Made by a program: the position numbers and the translations under genes. Positions 9,238-17,247 of a stretch of DNA of 64,000 nt are shown piece by piece (the stretch's first letter is position 1; each line of letters starts with the position of its first letter). Origin of the DNA: an uncultured Ignatzschineria sp. (GTDB lineage: Bacteria > Pseudomonadota > Gammaproteobacteria > Cardiobacteriales > Wohlfahrtiimonadaceae). Below the pieces are notes generated by a model. It saw only the letters and a list, made by a program, of their open reading frames with translations, had not been told where the DNA came from and made no database searches. The stretch covers positions 372,001-436,000 of the forward strand of contig CALZEE010000001.1 of NCBI GenBank assembly GCA_945639195.1. Direction: 5' to 3'.

Positions 9238-11052
9238 TTAGATTGCAGTTGTTCTCGTTTTAAGCCATTCGAGAACTGATGCATCACTGATTTTGGGGGA
9301 GAGTTCATTATAAACTCTTTCATGATAACGATTAACCCAAGCGATCTCTTTAGCATCCAGTAATGATAGATCCATAAGGCGTGTATCAATAGGGAAGAGC
9401 GTGAGGGTTTCAAAATGCATAAATGTCCCAAAGTCTCGCTCTTTTTGAGATTTGATTGGCATTGCGGCGACCAAGTTCTCAATACGAATGCCCCATTGAC
9501 CTTCACGATATAAGCCTGGCTCAATCGAGGTAATCATCCCTTTTTTAACATTCATTTGAGGATTGGGCGTTGCGCTATAAGAGAGGACGTGCGGGCCTTC
9601 ATGTACGTTCATGAAGTAGCCAACGCCATGACCTGTTCCATGTCCGTAATCGAGATGATTCTCCCATAATGGGCGACGCGCAATCGCATCAAGCATTGGC
9701 ATCGGGATGTTTTCTGGGAAGATCGTTTCACTCATTGCGATTAAAGATTTTAAGACAATTGTGAAATCACGCTTGTGTGCTTCTGTCGGGGTGCCGATAG
9801 GAACAACTCGGGTAATGTCAGTTGTTCCATTTTGATATTGGGCACCAGAGTCGATGAGCAGTAACCCATCTCCCTGAAGCTCCGCGTGGGAATATTCGGT
9901 TGCACGATAATGTGGAAGGGCACCATTTGGGTTAAAGCCGGCGATAGTATCGAAGCTTAAATCTACAAAATAAGGGCGTTTTGCGCGTTCCGCTTGAAGC
10001 ATATCTGCAACATCAAGTTCAGTAAGCGTTTCGCCTTTTGCTAAGCGAGCTTCAAATTCTGTGTAGAAGTGAGCCATAGCAGCACCATCTTCACGCATCG
10101 CCTCTTGAATGTTTTGAAGATCAGCATCACTTTTTTGTGCTTTAAAGAGGGTGCTTGGATTTGGGAGATAAAGGACTTCACACTCCTCATCAATGGCTTC
10201 GAGCGCGGCATACGTTGTACGTTTTTCATCAATCATCACGACTTTGTCTTCCGGAATGTTCATGAGCTCTTCATAGAAGGCATCGTAAGGGAACACCGTC
10301 ACTTTATTGTCTGTGAGATATTTTTTAACGGTTTGGTCGATCTTCGATTCATCAATAAAGAGCGTAACCGTTGAAGGGGTGATCATTAAGAAGGCTAAAA
10401 ATACAGGGTTATAAGAGACATCTCGTCCGCGGAGATTGGTAATCCAGGCAATATCATCTAAGGTTGATACAAAATGAACATCCGCATCTTGCGCAGTCAT
10501 TGCCGCGCGAATTTTTGAGATCTTAGAGTTGATTTTCTCAGAAACAAACTGCGGGTCATGAAGATAGAGCATTTCGCAAGGAAGTGCTGCGCGATCACTC
10601 ATAATGATTGAGAAGGGGTCATATTCAGTTGTGAGTGTGATGCCATATTCATCTAGTGCTTCATAGAGCTCAACGAAATTTTCAACAGAAATCGTATCGC
10701 CTAAGACCGCCACATGACTTTTTTCAGGTAATGTTTCTTGTAAGAACTCTGTGTATGAAGGCGTTGCGCTATCGCCAAGCTTCATGAGAGTGATACCAGA
10801 ATCCTCGAGCTCGCTCGCTGCCTGAACCCAATAACGGCTGTCAGTCCATAGATAAGCCCGATCTTTTAGCACGAGTAAAGAACCTGCCGAACCGGTGAAT
10901 CCTGAAAAAGCTTCGCGAAGTTTCCAATGTTCAGGGAGGTATTCGGAAAGATGTGGATCTGAGCTCAAGATAAGCCACGCTTGTACTTTTTCCTTAGCCA
11001 TTTGCTTTTGGAGTGCAGTGAGGCGCGATTGAATAGAGGTTGAATGACGCAT
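9238..11052 (-). CDS. Aminopeptidase P family protein (Xaa-Pro aminopeptidase, long form)
   Basis: A 604-residue M24B metallopeptidase that removes an N-terminal residue preceding proline. Two creatinase-type N-terminal domains (about residues 1-310) precede the pita-bread catalytic domain. The metal ligands are visible as Asp in LLIDSGA (about 398), Asp in TTDITRV (about 410), His in GHGTGHGVGYFMNVHEGPH (about 473), Glu in SIEPGLY (about 511) and Glu in GIRIENL (about 525). The length and three-domain form match the eukaryote-like XPNPEP1 class rather than the 440-residue E. coli PepP. No signal peptide is seen, so it is likely cytoplasmic. Confidence 0.93.
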   Translation of the reverse strand: MRHSTSIQSRLTALQKQMAKEKVQAWLILSSDPHLSEYLPEHWKLREAFSGFTGSAGSLLVLKDRAYLWTDSRYWVQAASELEDSGITLMKLGDSATPSYTEFLQETLPEKSHVAVLGDTISVENFVELYEALDEYGITLTTEYDPFSIIMSDRAALPCEMLYLHDPQFVSEKINSKISKIRAAMTAQDADVHFVSTLDDIAWITNLRGRDVSYNPVFLAFLMITPSTVTLFIDESKIDQTVKKYLTDNKVTVFPYDAFYEELMNIPEDKVVMIDEKRTTYAALEAIDEECEVLYLPNPSTLFKAQKSDADLQNIQEAMREDGAAMAHFYTEFEARLAKGETLTELDVADMLQAERAKRPYFVDLSFDTIAGFNPNGALPHYRATEYSHAELQGDGLLLIDSGAQYQNGTTDITRVVPIGTPTEAHKRDFTIVLKSLIAMSETIFPENIPMPMLDAIARRPLWENHLDYGHGTGHGVGYFMNVHEGPHVLSYSATPNPQMNVKKGMITSIEPGLYREGQWGIRIENLVAAMPIKSQKERDFGTFMHFETLTLFPIDTRLMDLSLLDAKEIAWVNRYHERVYNELSPKISDASVLEWLKTRTTAI

Positions 11053-11232
11053 AGTGTTTATCCTTCAATTGTACTTGTGGAGGACAAATTTATTTCAGTC
11101 TCTTAAATGAGATTTTGAGATAAATTCATAGTGTTATATGGCGCCTAGTTTACCACTTTCTAGGAATAAAAATTGGGATAGTCTTGGATATTAAGATCTA
11201 AAAAATGCCTAAAAACGCGATAAATTGTAACA

Positions 11233-11250
11233 AAATTGATCAATCAATTT
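11233..11250. promoter_or_regulatory. Operator-like palindrome upstream of thrC
   Basis: AAATTGAT-CA-ATCAATTT is an inverted repeat with eight-base arms in the 297-base divergent gap between the aminopeptidase and thrC. The half-sites resemble FNR half-sites (TTGAT/ATCAA), but the spacer is two instead of four bases, so FNR is unlikely. No regulator can be named. Confidence 0.3.
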
Positions 11251-11349
11251 ATTTTTGGAAATAGGTCGTGATTCTGCAAGAAAAACTCTCTATGATTAGG
11301 TATGATAAATAGGTTGTATCCATGACTTTTATAGTAGGACAAATAAATA

Positions 11350-12753
11350 ATGAAATATGTGAGTACTCGTGGCGGCGATGCGCCCAAGTCATTTTGTGAA
11401 GTTGTGCTGGAAGGTCTTTGCCGTGATGGCGGACTATCAATGCCAGAATCAATTCCTCAAGTTTCTAAGGAGACATTGGCTGCATGGCGTAATCTCTCTT
11501 CTTATAGTGATCTTGCACTTGAAGTAATGGCGCTCTACGCGACAGATATTCCGCGAGGAGATCTCAAAAAATTAGTTGAGAGTGCTTATAATACTGATAA
11601 TTTCGGCGTTGAGTCGATTATTAGTGAGCGATCTATTGGTAATAATGTGAAAGTCCTCGGATTATCAGAAGGACCCACTTTTGCCTTTAAAGATATGGCA
11701 ATGCAGTTTTTAGGTCAGCTCTTCCCCTATGTACTCGAAAAGATGGATCGTACGCTCAATATCGTGGGTGCAACATCAGGCGATACCGGGTCAAGTGCGA
11801 TTCACGCAATGAGAGGTAAGCCACGGATTAATGTGGTAATGCTCAGCCCGCATGAGCGTATGAGTGCTTTCCAAACGGCCCAAATGTACTCAGTTCAAGA
11901 TGACAATATTATGAATATCGCTGTGAAAGGCGTTTTTGATGATTGCCAAGATCTTGTGAAAGAACTTAATAACGATATCGCTTTCAAAGAGAAGTATCAT
12001 TTAGGCGCAGTTAACTCGATTAACTTTGCACGCATTTTGGCGCAGATCGTCTATTACTTTAAAGGTTTCTTCATGACAACCTCATCGAATGATGAGTTGA
12101 TTGATGTGGTGATTCCTTCAGGTAACTTCGGTAATATCTTTGCCGGCATTATGGCGCGTCAAATGGGTTTACCGATTCGTAAACTGATCTTAGCAACCAA
12201 TGAAAATAATGTGTTGGATGAATTCTTCAAAACAGGCATTTATAAGCCTCGTGCATCACAAGCTGTTCATCTTACTTCAAGCCCTTCTATGGATATTGCG
12301 AAAGCGAGTAACTTTGAGCGCTTTATTTATCTTATTGCCGGCAGTGAAAAGACGAAAGCACTTTGGGATTCAATTGATGAGCAAGGATTCTTTGATCTCA
12401 CTCAGGATGCTCTCTGGAATGATCGTGCGGGCTGGAATATCGAATCAGGCGAAAGCGCGCATAAAAATCGTATTGAAACGATTCAGCGAGTTTACGAGTC
12501 AAGTAATGAATTAATCGACCCGCATACCGCTGATGGCGTATTTGTCGGAGCACAATATCTTGATGGTGTGACGCAAGTCTGCCTTGAGACCGCAAAGCCG
12601 ATTAAATTCTACGAAACAATTACGCAAGCGGTGAATGACGCACCGTTTGATCTTGCTGAAGTGAAGAGAATCGAGTCTCTTCCTCAGAAAAAAGAGGTGA
12701 TGGCGAATGACGCAACACTTCTACGTCAATTTATCGAATCCGCTTTAAACTAA
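11350..12753 (+). CDS. thrC: Threonine synthase
   Basis: A 467-residue PLP enzyme that converts O-phosphohomoserine to threonine, the last step of threonine synthesis. It starts MKYVSTRGGDAP and contains the PLP-lysine site PTFAFKDMAMQF (Lys114), the phosphate-binding GATSGDTGSSAIHAM and VIPSGNFGNIFAG. The length matches the gammaproteobacterial/yeast long class rather than the short Bacillus class. thrA and thrB are not adjacent. serA follows within about 15 bases, so the two are probably co-transcribed as an amino-acid biosynthesis pair. Confidence 0.95.
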   Translation: MKYVSTRGGDAPKSFCEVVLEGLCRDGGLSMPESIPQVSKETLAAWRNLSSYSDLALEVMALYATDIPRGDLKKLVESAYNTDNFGVESIISERSIGNNVKVLGLSEGPTFAFKDMAMQFLGQLFPYVLEKMDRTLNIVGATSGDTGSSAIHAMRGKPRINVVMLSPHERMSAFQTAQMYSVQDDNIMNIAVKGVFDDCQDLVKELNNDIAFKEKYHLGAVNSINFARILAQIVYYFKGFFMTTSSNDELIDVVIPSGNFGNIFAGIMARQMGLPIRKLILATNENNVLDEFFKTGIYKPRASQAVHLTSSPSMDIAKASNFERFIYLIAGSEKTKALWDSIDEQGFFDLTQDALWNDRAGWNIESGESAHKNRIETIQRVYESSNELIDPHTADGVFVGAQYLDGVTQVCLETAKPIKFYETITQAVNDAPFDLAEVKRIESLPQKKEVMANDATLLRQFIESALN

Positions 12754-12768
12754 GGAATGCGAAATACC

Positions 12769-14004
12769 ATGAAAAAAACATCATTTCCAAAAGATGAGAT
12801 GAAAGTTGTCCTCTTAGAGGGCATTCATCAGGATGCTATTGATTACTTCAAACGTGCGGGCTACAACAATCTTGAAATTCACTCGAAAGCTTTAGAAGGC
12901 GAAGCTTTGATTGATGCATTAAAAGATGCCCATATTGTAGGGATCCGTTCTCGTACGCAGTTAACGGAAGAGGTGCTTAATAATGCACCGCGTTTGATGT
13001 CGATTGGGTGTTTCTGCATTGGGACGAATCAGGTAGATTTAGAAGCTGCAAAACATCGCGCAATTCCGGTATTTAACGCACCGTATTCAAATACCCGTTC
13101 AGTCGCTGAATTAGTGATTGCTGAGATGATTATGCTCAAGCGTGGCATTGCTTATAAAAACTATGAATGTCATCGTGGTGGTTGGGCAAAATCAGCAGCA
13201 GGTTCTTACGAAGTGCGTGGTAAAACCCTGGGTATTATCGGTTACGGGCATATCGGTACACAGGTTGGTATCATGGCAGAAAGCCTTGGTATGAACGTGA
13301 TCTTCTATGATATCGAATCAAAACTCGTACTCGGTAATGCGCATCAAATTGAGACGATTGATGAGTTGCTTGCACAGTCAGATATCGTGACGCTTCATGT
13401 GCCAGAAGATGATTCAACAAAAAATATGATGAATCGTGAACGTATTGAGAAGATGAAGAAAGGTTCAGTGTTAATTAATGCTGCGCGTGGAACTATTGTG
13501 GATCTCGATGCTTTAGCTGATAACATTAAGAGTGAGCATATCTTGGGGGCGGCAGTTGACGTATTCCCCGTTGAGCCAAAAGCAAATGGTGAAGAGTTCC
13601 AATCTCCGCTTCGTGAGCTACAAAATGTTATCTTAACGCCGCATATTGGTGGCTCTACATTAGAAGCGCAACAAAACATTGGTGTTGAAGTTGCCTCTAA
13701 GCTAGTGCTTTACTCTGATAACGGTTCAACAGTGTCAGCTGTAAACTTCCCAGAAGTGACGCTTCCTAAGCAACCAGGAAGCCATCGTGTACTTCACGTG
13801 CATGAAAATACGCCAGGTATCTTACGCGCTGTGAATGAGCTTGTATCAGATCTTGATCTGAACATTAATGCGCAATACCTTCAGACATCTGGTGGCGTGG
13901 GTTATGTGGTATTAGATGTATCAGGTAAAGAAGAGAATGCGATTAAATTACAGATGGGTATGAAAGAGATTAAGGGCACGTTAAAGTGCAGAATCTTATA
14001 CTAG
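12769..14004 (+). CDS. serA: D-3-phosphoglycerate dehydrogenase
   Basis: It oxidises 3-phosphoglycerate as the first step of serine synthesis. The NAD-binding motif GIIGYGHIGTQ, the conserved IGCFCIGTNQVDL and the catalytic HIGGSTLEAQ are present. A C-terminal ACT domain (about residues 335-411), where serine binds in E. coli, ends in ILY, like the E. coli protein. An upstream in-frame ATG at 12757 overlaps the AAGGA ribosome site. The ATG at 12769 gives 411 residues, close to E. coli (410), and aligns with its N-terminus, so it is preferred. Confidence 0.96.
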   Translation: MKKTSFPKDEMKVVLLEGIHQDAIDYFKRAGYNNLEIHSKALEGEALIDALKDAHIVGIRSRTQLTEEVLNNAPRLMSIGCFCIGTNQVDLEAAKHRAIPVFNAPYSNTRSVAELVIAEMIMLKRGIAYKNYECHRGGWAKSAAGSYEVRGKTLGIIGYGHIGTQVGIMAESLGMNVIFYDIESKLVLGNAHQIETIDELLAQSDIVTLHVPEDDSTKNMMNRERIEKMKKGSVLINAARGTIVDLDALADNIKSEHILGAAVDVFPVEPKANGEEFQSPLRELQNVILTPHIGGSTLEAQQNIGVEVASKLVLYSDNGSTVSAVNFPEVTLPKQPGSHRVLHVHENTPGILRAVNELVSDLDLNINAQYLQTSGGVGYVVLDVSGKEENAIKLQMGMKEIKGTLKCRILY

Positions 14005-14043
14005 TTTGTAAAAACAGATTGGTTCTTCGGAATATATAAATAT

Positions 14044-14079
14044 AATGGACTTATAAGCATGGCTGTAAGTCCATTTTTT
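14044..14079 (+). terminator. Rho-independent terminator after serA
   Basis: AATGGACTTA pairs with TAAGTCCATT around a 12-base loop and is followed by a T-run. It ends the thrC-serA unit. Confidence 0.88.
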
Positions 14080-14119
14080 AATATTGCTTCCAAAGTAAAG
14101 AAATAGAAGAAGGGTAGAG

Positions 14120-14710
14120 ATGTCATTAAGAGATCAGTTATTGAAAGCGGGTTTAGTCACAAAAGAGAAGGCTAAGGCGATTCATAAAGAGACTTCTAAG
14201 CGAAAGCATCAAGCGCACAGAGATAAGAGTGTAAAAGCGGAGATTGACGCTGAGAAAGCAAGTAAGCAAGCAGAAATTAAAGCTTTTGATGAAGCGAAGC
14301 GTGCGATGGATCTGGAGAAGAATCGAGAGATTCTTGCTGGGCAAGAGAAAAATCGCGCACGAAGCGAGATGAGAGAGCTTGTTGACCGCGAACGCGTGAA
14401 TAAAGAGAAGGGCAATGCGCGCTTTAACTTTAGCCATGATGGTAAGAAGATTCGCTCAGTATTTGTAACAAATGAACAGCATCAAGCATTGGGTGAGGGG
14501 AAGTTAATGATCTGTCGTAATGATCGTGATGGATTTGATTATCCCGTGTTGCCTATCTCATTTAAAGAACGAATTGAGCGCCTAGAAGAGACGCTTGGTG
14601 AGAAGATATTCTATTACCTCGCTTCAGCTATAACTGAGTCTGATGCGGTAGATGAGTGGGCAGTTTGGGATGCGTACGAAGCATCATTGAAGCAAGATCC
14701 TAAAAAATAG
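14120..14710 (+). CDS. yaiL: DUF2058 family protein (YaiL-like)
   Basis: A 196-residue protein starting MSLRDQLLKAGLVTKEKAKAI, very close to the start of E. coli YaiL. Residues 20-105 are extremely charged (Lys/Glu/Arg/Ala) and probably form a long helix or coiled coil. A small beta-rich end domain contains FNFSHDGKKIRSVFVT. YaiL is a nucleoprotein/polysome-associated protein of unknown function. A GGGTAGAG lies before the ATG. It is a single gene with its own terminator. Family assignment is good; biological role is open. Confidence 0.85.
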   Translation: MSLRDQLLKAGLVTKEKAKAIHKETSKRKHQAHRDKSVKAEIDAEKASKQAEIKAFDEAKRAMDLEKNREILAGQEKNRARSEMRELVDRERVNKEKGNARFNFSHDGKKIRSVFVTNEQHQALGEGKLMICRNDRDGFDYPVLPISFKERIERLEETLGEKIFYYLASAITESDAVDEWAVWDAYEASLKQDPKK

Positions 14711-14786
14711 CGCTAATGAAATCCCCCTAATGAAATAACGTTATTTACAGAGAACGTTGAATAAAAAGCGTTAGGGACTTTAAAAT

Positions 14787-14822
14787 ACCCCAAAAGTTAA
14801 GCATAACTTTGGGGTGTTTTTA
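14787..14822 (+). terminator. Rho-independent terminator after the DUF2058 gene
   Basis: ACCCCAAAAGTTA, loop AGCA, TAACTTTGGGGT, followed by GTTTTT. The stem is 12-13 pairs with one unpaired A. Confidence 0.88.
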
Positions 14823-14944
14823 TATGGTTTAAATTATATTTTCATTATATATTAATATTAATGGAAAAAAAAGTTAATACGATAGTTGTTGGGCTAGCGT
14901 AGTAACTTTTAATGTTTTGTCTGTTTTTTAAAATGTGAGCTTAG

Positions 14945-15088
14945 TTATTTGCGACCTGCCGCTTCTTTCTCTTCTTTGATTTTCTTTTTGAAGAACCAAA
15001 CAAACCAGCTCATCATAATGATCATAAATATTACGCCAGAGCCAACAATTACAACAAAATAGGGGTCTGCGCCAATGAGTTTCATCAT
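14945..15088 (-). CDS. 47-residue single-pass membrane protein
   Basis: The frame encodes MMKLIGADPYFVVIVGSGV, a continuing hydrophobic helix (about residues 10-33) rich in Val, Ile, Met and Trp, and a charged tail KKKIKEEKEAAGRK. AAGGA lies nine bases before the first ATG. A short N-terminus, one helix and a K/E-rich cytoplasmic tail resemble DUF3149-type small membrane proteins, but that assignment is uncertain. A real gene is supported by the good ribosome site, by uninterrupted hydrophobic-then-charged composition and by the lack of any competing ORF. Confidence 0.6.
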   Translation of the reverse strand: MMKLIGADPYFVVIVGSGVIFMIIMMSWFVWFFKKKIKEEKEAAGRK

Positions 15089-15356
15089 AGAATTTTTTCC
15101 TTTTATGAAGCAGAGATTAAAATAGATCTCCAGTACAATATAACTATAAATATACTATTACATAAAGACGCTTGATAATCTATGTCGCTGGATTAAGAGT
15201 GCTATTAGTTTGATGGGCATCAAGTTTTGTTTTTAGGAGAATGTCTCTTGAGGTGCATCAATCCTGCTTGGGGGCTTAAAGGTGATTTCGGGCTAGAGAA
15301 AGAGAAGCGAGGCAAGTTTTTATTTTTAGAGGAGGTATCTCATAAAATGATGGATA
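15089..15356. other. Gap without a recognised gene
   Basis: About 270 bases between the 47-residue membrane protein (whose promoter must lie here on the minus strand) and the first tRNA-Phe terminator. A GGAGGT sequence before ATGATGGATAAG near 15331-15360 looks like a ribosome site, but the frame from that ATG ends after 11 codons inside the terminator. No conserved protein or RNA was recognised. Confidence 0.5.
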
Positions 15357-15357
15357 A

Positions 15358-15391
15358 GAAAAAACCCACTAACAAGTGTTAGTGGGTTTTT
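15358..15391 (-). terminator. Terminator of tRNA-Phe copy 1
   Basis: AAAACCCACTAAC-AAGT-GTTAGTGGGTTTT is a near-perfect palindrome immediately downstream of the tRNA on the minus strand. An identical element follows copy 2. Confidence 0.88.
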
Positions 15392-15396
15392 AAAGG

Positions 15397-15472
15397 TGGT
15401 GGCTCGAGACAGAATCGAACTGACGACACGCGGATTTTCAATCCGCTGCTCTACCAACTGAGCTATCAAGCC
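15397..15472 (-). tRNA. tRNA-Phe (GAA), copy 1, with a T-stem mismatch
   Basis: Read on the minus strand, the 76 bases begin GGCTTGATAGCTCAGTTGG and end in an encoded CCA. The anticodon loop TTGAAAA gives anticodon GAA (Phe). Acceptor GGCTTGA pairs with TCGAGCC with one G-U. The T-arm reads GTCAG-TTCGATT-CTGTC, so its second pair is U-U. The second copy at 15829-15904 has G-C at that place. The rest of the molecule is identical between copies. It may still function, but it departs from a canonical T-stem. Confidence 0.93.
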
Positions 15473-15488
15473 ATTACTGATCTGGTGT

Positions 15489-15517
15489 ATTAAACAGTAT
15501 TCTATCCTTTTCGTCAA
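15489..15517 (-). promoter_or_regulatory. Promoter of tRNA-Phe copy 1
   Basis: On the minus strand TTGACG (15512-15517) and TTTAAT (15489-15494) are 17 bases apart, about 17 bases before the mature 5' end. The same two boxes with the same spacing precede copy 2. Confidence 0.7.
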
Positions 15518-15789
15518 GAATATTGAGCAGATTGTAGAAAAGAGATGCAAATGTAGGCTCAGGTAATGATTTAAATAGTGGTGCAGTCTCGATTTAATGG
15601 AGGCTTTTTATTTTTAAATACCCCTATAAAATGCATTGAAAATAATAACTTATAGCATTATAAGTTATGAGAGATTCATAGTTACCCTATGTTTTTTAGT
15701 ATCGTAGTGCCGGCAATGGATCATTGCAGGTTTGATATAGCATAATCATTATTGTTACAGCGATTGAACTGCTATAATTCGGAAACAAG

Positions 15790-15822
15790 AAAAAACCCAC
15801 TAACAAGTGTTAGTGGGTTTTT
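15790..15822 (-). terminator. Terminator of tRNA-Phe copy 2
   Basis: The AAAACCCACTAAC-AAGT-GTTAGTGGGTTTT palindrome seen after copy 1 is repeated here with the same sequence. Confidence 0.88.
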
Positions 15823-15828
15823 AATAGA

Positions 15829-15904
<76 letters not shown>

Positions 15905-15919
15905 GTGCTGATGTGTTGT

Positions 15920-15948
15920 ATTAAACAATATTCTTTCCTTTTCGTCAA
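15920..15948 (-). promoter_or_regulatory. Promoter of tRNA-Phe copy 2
   Basis: TTGACG (15943-15948 on the minus strand) and TTTAAT (15920-15925) are separated by 17 bases, as in copy 1. The stretch ATATTCTTGACGAAAAGGA is conserved between the two copies. Confidence 0.7.
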
Positions 15949-16017
15949 GAATATTGGTTGGTGTATTATTATACAAACAGTGATAGCTATTGATATTAGG
16001 CGCTAAAATGGCGCAAA

Positions 16018-17247
16018 ATGATTTTAAAAAAAGAGGGAATAGATGTGAGAGAGTTGGCGATGGTCGATAAAATTATCGATGAATCTTTGCAGAAAGGATT
16101 TCCGGGCGGACAGCTTTTAATCGAAATTGCTGGGAAGAAAATCTATGAGCGATCCTTTGGTTCTGTTGTGCTAGAAAATTGCAGTCTGACAGAAGAAGCA
16201 GGCTTCAACTTTGAGCGAGGACCAATGGTTACGGCATCAACACTCTTTGATATCGCCTCTTTAACCAAAATTTTTGCGACGACCTATCTTTTCCAAAAAT
16301 ATATTGAGGAAGAGCCGGTGCTATTGACACGAACGTTAGCGGATTTTTTTCCAGCGTTATTGAAGCGTCATGAGGAGTGCATTAATGCTTCGGTAGGAAC
16401 AATTTCTTTAAAAGCGCTGTTGTCTCATCATGCAGGATTTGAGCCTAATCCGCTTTTTTATGATCCGACTTATAGTGCATCCCTCTATTGTCAAAATCGA
16501 GAGAATTTTCCCGAAGCGCTCTTGAAAGCGCCGTTAATCAACCCCGTGGGATCTGTCGGACTCTATTCAGATGTGGATTTTATGCTCTTAACTTATGTTT
16601 TAGAGAAAATTGGCGGGGAAGGCTTGGAGGCGCAGTTACAGCAACATTTCTGGGCGCCACTCGGTTTAACCGATATTATGTATCGTCCGCTTGCAAAAGG
16701 ACTCTCTAAGGATCAACTTGCTGCAACAGAACGGGCAGGGAATACACGAGATGGTCTATATGATTATCCCAATATTCGCACCGAGATGATTCAGGGAGAG
16801 GTTCAAGATGAAAAAGCCTATTATTGTTTAGAGGAGGTTTCAGGGCATGCCGGGCTCTTTAGTAATGCCAGAACGCTGTCAAAGCTATTTAAACTCATGA
16901 CAACGCCGAATGAGATCTTCTCTGAAGCGATTAAGGCACAATTTTTAAGCCCCCATTTCCCAGAAAAGACCTTTGGCTTAGGCTGGCGCTTAAATGGTCC
17001 TGATATGGGATATATGTTTGGGGAGAATGCCGGAAAAGATGCTTTTGGGCATACGGGATGGACAGGTTGCCTTGCAACGCATGACCCCACGAATCAATTG
17101 ACGATCATCTATTTAACGAATCGGAAAAATACGCCGGTGTGCGATCCTGCTGAAAATCCTCATCTTTTTTATGGCGATCAATTGCCAGCGGGGAGATATC
17201 GCCCTATCATTCAAGCCATCTATCATGATTTAGGAATTAACGCATAA
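16018..17247 (+). CDS. Beta-lactamase/PBP4B-like serine hydrolase
   Basis: A 409-residue protein of the class C beta-lactamase/penicillin-binding fold. SLTK near residue 84 is the SxxK nucleophile motif, YSD near 183 fits the second motif (YxN-like) and HTGWTG near 349 is the KTG/HTG motif. The overall pattern, including the GHAGLFSNA stretch, resembles E. coli YfeW (PBP4B), a weak DD-carboxypeptidase. No signal peptide is seen at either the first ATG or the internal ATG at about 16060, unlike the periplasmic family members. Its stop overlaps the lnt start (TAATG), so the two are co-translated. The substrate is not known. Confidence 0.8.
   Translation: MILKKEGIDVRELAMVDKIIDESLQKGFPGGQLLIEIAGKKIYERSFGSVVLENCSLTEEAGFNFERGPMVTASTLFDIASLTKIFATTYLFQKYIEEEPVLLTRTLADFFPALLKRHEECINASVGTISLKALLSHHAGFEPNPLFYDPTYSASLYCQNRENFPEALLKAPLINPVGSVGLYSDVDFMLLTYVLEKIGGEGLEAQLQQHFWAPLGLTDIMYRPLAKGLSKDQLAATERAGNTRDGLYDYPNIRTEMIQGEVQDEKAYYCLEEVSGHAGLFSNARTLSKLFKLMTTPNEIFSEAIKAQFLSPHFPEKTFGLGWRLNGPDMGYMFGENAGKDAFGHTGWTGCLATHDPTNQLTIIYLTNRKNTPVCDPAENPHLFYGDQLPAGRYRPIIQAIYHDLGINA

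Noticed and set aside
15178..15380. Possible short gene with GGAGGT before ATGATGGATAAG next to tRNA-Phe copy 1
   Set aside because: The ORF from that ATG is 11 codons and ends inside the tRNA terminator. The longer frame upstream has no start codon with a ribosome site and no recognisable protein.
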